From: CAG-217 sp963605415
Lineage (GTDB): Bacteria; Bacillota; Clostridia; Oscillospirales; Acutalibacteraceae
Assembly: GCA_963605415.1 (NCBI GenBank)
Contig: CAVCUL010000011.1
Span: 3,484 to 67,483, forward strand
DNA length: 64,000 nucleotides
Direction: 5' to 3'
Shown: positions 58,082-64,000 of the stretch, piece after piece
Layout: each line of letters starts with the position of its first letter
How positions within the stretch are numbered: position 1 is the first letter of the stretch
The notes under the pieces: generated by a model
The model's input: only the letters and a program-made list of their open reading frames with translations
The model's database searches: none
Told to the model about the DNA's origin: nothing
Made by a program: the position numbers and the translations under genes

Positions 58082-59833
58082 ATGTATTTGGAAAAGATCA
58101 ATGGCCCTGCCGATGTAAAAGCCTTAAACAGCGCAGAGCGCACAGCCCTGGCGGCAGAAATGCGCGCCACGCTGATTGAAAAACTCAGCCGTCACGGCGG
58201 CCACTGCGGCCCCAACCTGGGACTGGTAGAGGCCACCATTGCCCTGCACACGGTGTTTGACTCCCCCAAGGATCGGTTTGTCTTTGATGTGTCTCACCAG
58301 ACCTATCCACACAAGATGCTTACCGGGCGCAGCTACGGCTTTTTAGACCCGGCCCGGTATGACGATATTACCGGGTACAGCGCGCCCCAGGAGAGCGCCC
58401 ACGACCCCTTTACCCTGGGTCACACCTCCACCTCCGTCAGCCTGGCATGCGGTTTGGCAAAGGCCCGGGACGCCAAGGGCGAGCACCACAATGTGGTGGC
58501 CGTTATCGGCGACGGCTCGCTGTCCGGCGGCGAGGCGCTGGAGGGGCTGGACCTGGCCGGTGAGATGGACAGCAACCTGATCATCGTGGTCAACGACAAC
58601 GGTATGTCCATTGCAGAGAACCACGGCGGTATTTATAAAAATTTGGAACTGCTGCGCCAAAGCGGCGGCAAGGCAGAGTGCAACCTGTTCCGCTCTATGG
58701 GGCTTGATTATGTGTTCCAACCGGAGGGCAACAACGCAGACGCACTGATCGAGACCTTTAACCGGGTGAAAGACAGCGACCAACCGGTGGTGGTGCACAT
58801 TGTCACCGAAAAGGGCAAGGGCTATGCCCCGGCAGAGACCTACAAGGAGAACTGGCACTGGTGTATGCCCTTTGACCCGGCAACCGGCGAGAGCACGGTG
58901 CACTTTGAGGGCGAGGACTACGGCGACCTGACCGCCCATTACCTGCTGGACCAAATGCAAAAGGACCCCAAGGTGGTAGCCATCACCTCCGGCACCCCCA
59001 CTGTATTCGGCTTTACCGAGGACCTGCGCAAACAGGCAGGCAAGCAGTTCATTGATGTGGGCATTGCTGAGGAGACCGCCGTGGCGCTGGCCAGCGGGCT
59101 GGCTGCCGGTGGCGCCAAGCCGGTGTACGGCGTGTACAGCACCTTTTTGCAGCGCACCTACGACCAGCTGAGCCAGGACCTGTGCATCAACAATAACCCG
59201 GCCACCCTGCTGGTGTTCGCCGCCTCTGTGTACGGTATGAACGATGTGACCCACCTGGGTATCTTTGACATTCCCATGATCTCAAACATTCCCAACCTGG
59301 TGTACCTGGCGCCCACCACCAAGGAGGAGTATTTTGCCATGCTGCGCTGGAGCATGACCCAGCGGGAGCACCCGGTAGCCATTCGCATACCGGCCTGCGG
59401 CGTGCTCTCCGACGGCAAGGCGGTCACCAAGGACTTTGGCAAGCTGAACACCTATGAAGTGACCCAAGCGGGTAGCGATGTGGCGTTTATCGGTTTGGGC
59501 AGCTTTTATCCCCTGGCCCGGCAGGCGGCTGTGGAGTATGAAAAGCGCACCGGCGTGCGCCCCACGCTCATCAACCCCTACTATATCACCGGGCTGGATA
59601 AAGAGCTGCTGGCACAGCTGGGCAAGACCCACAAGGCAGTGGTCACCCTAGAGGACGGCGTGCTGGACGGCGGCTTTGGTCAAAAGATCGCAGCCTACTA
59701 CGGCGGCACAGACACCAAGGTGCTGTGCTACGGCCTGCAAAAAGAATTCCTGGATCGCTACGATGTGCAGACGGTACTGGAGGAGAACCACCTGACCCCT
59801 GCACAGATCAACGACGATCTGCAAAACCTGTAA
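58082..59833 (+). CDS. DXS-like thiamine-diphosphate enzyme (1-deoxyxylulose-5-phosphate synthase paralog)
   Basis: A 583-residue transketolase-fold protein, shorter than usual DXS (about 620). DXS hallmarks are present: HGGHCGPNLGLVEATIALH, HQTYPHKMLTGRSYGF, the TPP motif GDGSLSGGEALEGLD to NDN, and the catalytic Glu in DVGIAEETAVALASG. However the DRAG loop that holds the substrate-phosphate Arg is replaced by AASVYG, and THHG/THQG is THLG. The substrate may therefore differ from glyceraldehyde-3-phosphate. It lies between merR and a flavodoxin gene in one operon. Confidence 0.82.
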   Translation: MYLEKINGPADVKALNSAERTALAAEMRATLIEKLSRHGGHCGPNLGLVEATIALHTVFDSPKDRFVFDVSHQTYPHKMLTGRSYGFLDPARYDDITGYSAPQESAHDPFTLGHTSTSVSLACGLAKARDAKGEHHNVVAVIGDGSLSGGEALEGLDLAGEMDSNLIIVVNDNGMSIAENHGGIYKNLELLRQSGGKAECNLFRSMGLDYVFQPEGNNADALIETFNRVKDSDQPVVVHIVTEKGKGYAPAETYKENWHWCMPFDPATGESTVHFEGEDYGDLTAHYLLDQMQKDPKVVAITSGTPTVFGFTEDLRKQAGKQFIDVGIAEETAVALASGLAAGGAKPVYGVYSTFLQRTYDQLSQDLCINNNPATLLVFAASVYGMNDVTHLGIFDIPMISNIPNLVYLAPTTKEEYFAMLRWSMTQREHPVAIRIPACGVLSDGKAVTKDFGKLNTYEVTQAGSDVAFIGLGSFYPLARQAAVEYEKRTGVRPTLINPYYITGLDKELLAQLGKTHKAVVTLEDGVLDGGFGQKIAAYYGGTDTKVLCYGLQKEFLDRYDVQTVLEENHLTPAQINDDLQNL

Positions 59834-59844
59834 GGAGAACGAAA

Positions 59845-60336
59845 ATGGCAAAAACATTGGTAGTCTATTATTCCCAATCCCGGGGCAATACCAAGAAGAT
59901 TGCCCGGGAAATTGCGTCCACACTGGGCGCAGACCTGACGGCCATAGATACCGTGCAGCCCTACGACTGCTCTTACGACGAGCTGGTGTACGGCCTGTCC
60001 AAGACAGAGACGCAAAACAAAGTCTGCCCGCCCATCAAGCCCCTGGACAAGGACCCGGCGGACTATGACCGCATTGTGCTGGGCACCCCCACCTGGTGGT
60101 ACACCATGGCCCCCGCCGTACGTACTTTCTTAACCCAAACGGATCTGACCGGCAAAGAGCTGGCCCTGTTTGCCACCCACGGCGGCTGGCCCGGCCACGC
60201 GCTGGCCGACCTGAAAGCCTGTGCCAAGGGCACTAAGGTCATTGCCCAAACGGATGTGCAATTCGACTCCACCGGCGGCGATCGCCAGGAGACCCCCATG
60301 TCCGCCGTCACCGCCTGGGCAGAAAAGCTGAAATAA
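59845..60336 (+). CDS. Flavodoxin
   Basis: A 163-residue protein with the FMN phosphate loop VVYYSQSRGNTKKIA at the start and GTPTWWYTMAPAVRTFLTQT and FATHGGWPGHAL around the flavin ring. It is of the long, soluble electron-carrier type. The ATG at 59845 follows AAGGAGAAC. It closes the merR operon and may supply electrons to an enzyme in the same stress or isoprenoid response. Confidence 0.9.
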   Translation: MAKTLVVYYSQSRGNTKKIAREIASTLGADLTAIDTVQPYDCSYDELVYGLSKTETQNKVCPPIKPLDKDPADYDRIVLGTPTWWYTMAPAVRTFLTQTDLTGKELALFATHGGWPGHALADLKACAKGTKVIAQTDVQFDSTGGDRQETPMSAVTAWAEKLK

Positions 60337-60351
60337 CACCGTGATAAAGGA

Positions 60352-60391
60352 ACAGCCAATAGCGTAGTTCTCGCTATTGGCTGTTTTTTAA
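60352..60391. terminator. Terminator shared by the flavodoxin operon and the zinc-ribbon gene
   Basis: Stem ACAGCCAATAGCG / CGCTATTGGCTGT with a 7-base loop and TTTTTAAT after it on the plus strand. Confidence 0.85.
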
Positions 60392-61515
60392 TATTCAGTT
60401 GTGCGACATTTCACCCACATTGCCGGTCGCAAATATACCTTCATTTTTTTCTCTCGAATTTTGAAAAGATAATCATGACCACTATAAACTCCACCGTATG
60501 TATCAATTGCTCCATCCATGAGAAGCCAAGAAACATGATTATATTGATTTGGCTTGGGTCCACCATGCTTGACTGCATATAGCGTTGCTTCAGCAAGAAG
60601 ATCATACGAAACCATCCACGACTCTTTATCTACCTCCAAATTCTCAAAATCAGGCAAATAAACATGCTTTCCGTTCTTTTCGTCCTTAGTCGGGAAATAC
60701 CCGCTTCTTTCAACTGTCCATTCCGATGGAAGAATTACCTCTTTTTCAGCTTCTGTAAAACATTTTCCATAAATCTCTTCTTCTAACCATTTTTCCGGCT
60801 TGTCACCATCATCATTCATTGAATACAGGCATTTCTCACTAACTATATACGCAGCTCCATCTTCCACTTTATGAACTTTCCACTTAATTGGTTCTTTGCC
60901 GTTTTTGGAATTATTGTCCTGTTCAAATTCACCCATTTCAATTACATCGGAAACTTGACAACCATAGACATTCAAAAAGCTGTGCTGTTTTTTCAAATTT
61001 GTCAACTGAGCAGGTGCGTCTTTATAATCCCCAAGTTCTTCAAACAAAGCATAAGCCGCATTGTAATCTTTCTTTTCAACCAAGCTCTTGGCCTTTAAAT
61101 ATTTCGCTTCTTGAATTTTCGGATAGGTACGCTTCTTGCCCTTGTATGCCCTAAAGGCTGCAATGGCATCATCATACTGCTGGTTTTCCAACAATACTTC
61201 TGCTTTATGATAAGCCACTTGGTGGCTGATTAGATTACCGGCACCAATAGCAACAAGAACAACCAATACGATAACGAACACAATTTTTGTACGTTTGGCT
61301 GCTTCTATTGCCCAAGCCCGATCCTCCTCTTTTTGAGCTTGCGCTTTTTTTATTTGTTTTACGGATTCATAAGCTTCCTGCCATGCCTCTTGTTCAAATT
61401 TTTGCAGTGCTGCTTCTCTCTCGAAATACGCCTTTACACCGAAGCCACAATTTGGACAAGTTTGTGCGGCATTGGAAACTTCTTTTCCACATTCCGGACA
61501 CCGAATGATAGCCAT
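60388..61515 (-). CDS. Zinc-ribbon, single-membrane-span protein with TPR-like and DUF6273-like domains
   Basis: A 375-residue protein. N-terminal zinc ribbon IRCPECGKEVSNAAQTCPNC (residues 4-23), a basic coiled stretch, one membrane segment (about 76-96), then TPR-like helices (AEVLLENQQYDDAIAAFRAY; EKKDYNAAYALFEELGDYKD) and a C-terminal beta domain ending LFKIREKKMKVYLRPAMWVK that resembles DUF6273. The C-terminal part probably lies outside the cell. These proteins are common in gut Clostridia; function unknown. AT-rich compared with the genes to its left. Confidence 0.7.
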   Translation of the reverse strand: MAIIRCPECGKEVSNAAQTCPNCGFGVKAYFEREAALQKFEQEAWQEAYESVKQIKKAQAQKEEDRAWAIEAAKRTKIVFVIVLVVLVAIGAGNLISHQVAYHKAEVLLENQQYDDAIAAFRAYKGKKRTYPKIQEAKYLKAKSLVEKKDYNAAYALFEELGDYKDAPAQLTNLKKQHSFLNVYGCQVSDVIEMGEFEQDNNSKNGKEPIKWKVHKVEDGAAYIVSEKCLYSMNDDGDKPEKWLEEEIYGKCFTEAEKEVILPSEWTVERSGYFPTKDEKNGKHVYLPDFENLEVDKESWMVSYDLLAEATLYAVKHGGPKPNQYNHVSWLLMDGAIDTYGGVYSGHDYLFKIREKKMKVYLRPAMWVKCRTTEY

Positions 61516-61528
61516 AATTCACGCCCCC

Positions 61529-61855
61529 TCACCATTCGTATTTACAGTTATTGCAATGCCAATGATATTTTCGCCGATTACCCAACAATCCAAAGGCAGC
61601 TGCATTTAATGCTCGTTCCGCACCAGAAATTTTTACTATGTTTGTGCTGCCACAAGTGGGACACTTTGGAACATTCGATTGTGCTTGAACCGGCTCGCCG
61701 GATATTTTGGCACCATCATAAGCGGCGACTTTCTTGTCGTAAATGCGTTTGTATTCAGATACATACAGATAGATGTCAAACCCACAATTTGGGCAAGCGG
61801 TTACATTTGATTCTACCTCTCGCTTACATTCAGGACAAATTATTTTCTTTGCCAT
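61529..61855 (-). CDS. Double zinc-ribbon small protein
   Basis: A 108-residue protein with an N-terminal ribbon CPECKREVESNVTACPNC and a second one made by KCPTCGSTNIVKI and WHCNNCKYEW. Between them is a Gly/Ala-rich stretch typical of proteins with a short hydrophobic helix. It shares its first motif with the downstream 375-residue gene and is probably co-transcribed with it. Confidence 0.75.
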   Translation of the reverse strand: MAKKIICPECKREVESNVTACPNCGFDIYLYVSEYKRIYDKKVAAYDGAKISGEPVQAQSNVPKCPTCGSTNIVKISGAERALNAAAFGLLGNRRKYHWHCNNCKYEW

Positions 61856-61935
61856 CGTTACAACTTCCTTTCTTAATTAAGGCCCAGGAAAGCAAAAATC
61901 ACTTTATTTCTTTCCAACACACCCTATCGTATTAC

Positions 61936-61964
61936 ATTATATCACAGAATCCGTCTATATTCAA
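61936..61964 (-). promoter_or_regulatory. Promoter of the zinc-ribbon gene pair
   Basis: Minus-strand TTGAAT (61959-61964), 17 bp, TATAAT (61936-61941). Nothing is recognised from 61965 to 62073. Confidence 0.7.
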
Positions 61965-62073
61965 TCTTAAACAATTCTGTCGTAAGGAATGTTCTTGATA
62001 CGGACCGTGAAGATATGGGTCAATGTTATGTACGAGAATCACAAGCATAATCGCTGATCAAACGAAATAACAA

Positions 62074-62108
62074 CAACCCGCCGACTTCTGCCGGCGGGTT
62101 GCTTTATT
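62074..62108 (+). terminator. Hairpin before the second acyltransferase gene
   Basis: CAACCCGCCG-loop-CGGCGGGTTG followed by CTTTATTT. The 27 bases of stem and loop are identical to those of the terminator at 63212. No plus-strand gene ends here. Confidence 0.65.
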
Positions 62109-62136
62109 TGACAAACGATTTTATACCTGTTATGAT
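62108..62136 (+). promoter_or_regulatory. Promoter of the acyltransferase gene at 62185
   Basis: TTGACA (62108-62113), 17 bp, TATGAT (62131-62136). Confidence 0.78.
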
Positions 62137-62184
62137 TACTAAGTACGAATATACAAAATAAAGTATTGTATGGAGACACAACTT

Positions 62185-63201
62185 ATGCCAGCAAAAAAGC
62201 ACATTGAACTGATCGACATTCTAAAAGGCATTGCAATTTTGTCCGTTCTGGTTTGCCATTCAATTATCGTTTATCCAATAAACTTAGAGGCAATTCCATG
62301 GTGTCTGTCCATCAAATCCTTTGTAGATGCATATCAAATGCCTATGTTTTTTATCGTTTCCGGCTTTTTATGCACCTATCATGAAAAGCATTATGGACAA
62401 TACCTTTTGGCTCGGGTTAAACGCATTTTAGTCCCTTATGTTGTATTCAGCATCATTACATTTTTGTGCAAAATTGTAGGCAGTAGCGTGGTTAATAATC
62501 AAACTGATTTGAAGAGCGCTGTCTTTGAACTTTTCTTTCAAGGCTATTCGTCGGGTACCTATTGGTTCTTGTACACGCTGTTTGTACTGTCTGCATTGGC
62601 GCCTCTATTCTTAAAACTGGTTCAAAAAAGTTTTTTATTTGGCCTACTGCTGATTGGCATCTTTGCTACAATTTCCGCAGCCTTCGAAATAACCAGCATT
62701 TGCAGTCTTAACAATATCATTTATAATGCTACATATTATCTCATCGGTATGATGCTAAAGTCGTTCGACTTTCAGCTGATAAAGCCAAAAAAGCGGCTTC
62801 TTTGTCTCACAATCGGCAGTGTACTTCTATTTGCGTTGTCATTTGGCATACTGCGCCACTATACACCGGGCATTTACTCTTGTATCGGCAAGTATATTTC
62901 TGCGCTCACCGCTTGCACTTGCTTCGCAGGATTTTTTACGCTGGTCAAAGTACCTTCTGCAATCAGAAAGCCTCTGGTATTCAGCGGCAAATACTCTTTG
63001 CAAATTTATCTTTTAAACGGCTTTTTAATGACTGGCAGCCGTTGGCTTATTGTTAGCAAACTGGGAATCACAAACCCTGCGCTGGTCATGCTGTTGATTT
63101 TTGCCTGTTGCTGGTTGATTAGTATTGTTGTATCTAAAATTATGGATAGCAACAATTTGTTCCGCATTCTATGCGGACTAAAAGTACAGAAAAAAGCGTA
63201 A
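62185..63201 (+). CDS. Acyltransferase 3 family membrane protein
   Basis: A 338-residue protein with about ten membrane segments and the family start HIELIDILKGIAILSVLVCH, holding the conserved His, then DAYQMPMFFIVSGFL and the Arg of LARVKRILVPY. It is distantly related to the acyltransferase at 3442 and much richer in A+T, which suggests a separate origin. The ATG at 62185 has GGAG 8 bases upstream, better than the ATG at 62170. It probably acylates a surface glycan. Confidence 0.85.
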   Translation: MPAKKHIELIDILKGIAILSVLVCHSIIVYPINLEAIPWCLSIKSFVDAYQMPMFFIVSGFLCTYHEKHYGQYLLARVKRILVPYVVFSIITFLCKIVGSSVVNNQTDLKSAVFELFFQGYSSGTYWFLYTLFVLSALAPLFLKLVQKSFLFGLLLIGIFATISAAFEITSICSLNNIIYNATYYLIGMMLKSFDFQLIKPKKRLLCLTIGSVLLFALSFGILRHYTPGIYSCIGKYISALTACTCFAGFFTLVKVPSAIRKPLVFSGKYSLQIYLLNGFLMTGSRWLIVSKLGITNPALVMLLIFACCWLISIVVSKIMDSNNLFRILCGLKVQKKA

Positions 63202-63211
63202 CCTGCCAAAA

Positions 63212-63245
63212 CAACCCGCCGACTTCTGCCGGCGGGTTTGATTAT
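63212..63245 (+). terminator. Terminator after the acyltransferase gene
   Basis: Stem AACCCGCCG / CGGCGGGTT followed by TGATTAT; a duplicate of the hairpin at 62074. Confidence 0.75.
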
Positions 63246-63257
63246 ACCGAATAAAAA

Positions 63258-63960
63258 AACCACTTGCTATGCAAGTGGAATGTACGGACTTTAGTGTCAG
63301 GGGAGAAGTTGAAAAAAGAACACCGTTCTGTAAAATAGGAGGCGGCTACCGACCGCAACCAACAGAACGGAGGACAAAAGGCATGAAAAACAAAAAACCT
63401 AATGACACATACAGTCTAACACATACAAGTTGGAAGTGTCAATATCACATAGTGTTTGCGCCAAAGTACCGAAGAAAAGTAATATACGGGAAAATGCGCG
63501 TGGAAATCGGAGCGATCCTGCGAGAATTGTGTGAGCGCAAACATGTGCATATCATTGAGGCACATGCAATGCCGGATCATATACATATGCTGGTAGAAAT
63601 TCCGCCGAACCAAAGAGTGTGCGATTTTATGGGATACCTGAAAGGAAAGAGCACGATGATCATTTTCGAGCGGTTTTCCAATTTGAAATATCGATATGGA
63701 AATCGCCACTTTTGGTGCCGAGGGTACTATGTAAGTACAGTGGGCGGCAACAAAGAGGGCATAGCAAAATATATCCGCGAACAAGAACACGAAGATCAGA
63801 TGGAAGATCAAATCTCGTTCAAAGAATACATCGACCCATTTAAGGAATAAGGACCCGATGCAGTCGGTAGCTTCAGCTTACAGGGAACCTCTTTAGAGGT
63901 GGCTGGTGAAGTGCCCTTCCAGGGCCGAAATAAAACCACCGGCTTTTGAACAAGTCCGTA
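63258..63960 (+). mobile_element. IS200/IS605-type insertion sequence with tnpA only
   Basis: The element has no long terminal repeats. The left end has the subterminal hairpin CCACTTGC-TAT-GCAAGTGG (63260-63278). TACGGACTT (63283-63292) is matched in inverted form by AAGTCCGTA (63952-63960) near the right end, where CCACCGGC and CCTCTTTAGAGG also form small hairpins. The exact ends are uncertain by about 10 bases; 63961-64000 holds nothing recognised. Confidence 0.65.
63383..63850 (+). CDS. tnpA: IS200/IS605 family transposase TnpA (Y1 HUH)
   Basis: A 155-residue Y1 transposase. The HUH motif is in AMPDHIHMLVEIPP, and the catalytic Tyr is in RGYYVSTVGGNKEGIAKYIR. It opens with SLTHTSWKCQYHIVFAPKYR, the family start. 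It cuts and joins single-stranded DNA at hairpin ends. The ATG at 63383 follows CGGAGGAC. No tnpB is present within the window. Confidence 0.93.
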   Translation: MKNKKPNDTYSLTHTSWKCQYHIVFAPKYRRKVIYGKMRVEIGAILRELCERKHVHIIEAHAMPDHIHMLVEIPPNQRVCDFMGYLKGKSTMIIFERFSNLKYRYGNRHFWCRGYYVSTVGGNKEGIAKYIREQEHEDQMEDQISFKEYIDPFKE

Positions 63961-64000
63961 AAAAATGGACAATAGAAAAAAGAGCCCTCCTGTGGTAGAA

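Overview
The window reads as chromosomal DNA of a spore-forming, anaerobic Gram-positive bacterium of the class Clostridia, probably a gut member of the Ruminococcaceae/Oscillospirales. Supporting signs are strong Shine-Dalgarno sites, TTGACA-N17-TATAAT promoters, a proline T-box leader, a BirA-type operator, a CotJC spore-coat gene, glycan-use enzymes and GC-rich third codon positions. The placement is inference from style, not from a database match.

Host left arm (1-7129): a GH43 glycosidase cut by the window edge, BirA-regulated bioY, a PutP-type sodium/proline symporter, an acyltransferase-3 membrane protein, T-box-controlled proS, and the 3' part of cotJC.

Prophage (about 7130-45251, 38.1 kb): the element is inserted inside cotJC. 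The 5' 92 bases of the gene lie at 45252-45343 and the rest at 6620-7129; joining them at a 2-bp GG core restores one in-frame reading frame of about 199 codons. The two phage-side half-sites are inverted copies of each other (18 of 21 identical) and a large serine recombinase sits next to the right end. From the left the prophage holds a Panacea-type toxin-antitoxin pair, the lysis genes, a collagen-like fibre, a 3386-residue polyvalent protein, small virion proteins, a tail-tube-like protein, an N4-gp56 type capsid, scaffold, a Prp-like protease, portal and terminase. Next come an early block on the same strand (dut, RusA, DnaD-like, SSB, HNH, ERF, Gp157 and many small genes), a lambda-like cro/cI switch, a putative conversion membrane protein, a fused nucleotidyltransferase and the recombinase. 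No tape measure or major tail protein is seen, so a short-tailed phage is likely. The layout resembles the skin-type elements that interrupt sporulation genes and are removed in the mother cell; whether this one is removed is not shown by sequence.

Host right arm (45252-64000): galT (type 2), a MATE transporter behind a short leader with a terminator, and a cupin/carboxymuconolactone-decarboxylase operon. Then come sbcDC, a carboxylesterase followed by a GH31 glucosidase, and a MerR regulator followed by a DXS-like TPP enzyme and a flavodoxin. Two zinc-ribbon proteins, a second acyltransferase-3 and an IS200/IS605 TnpA element close the window. The cupin operon and the merR operon share unusual 19-bp-spacer promoters with the same dyad, so the MerR protein probably controls both.
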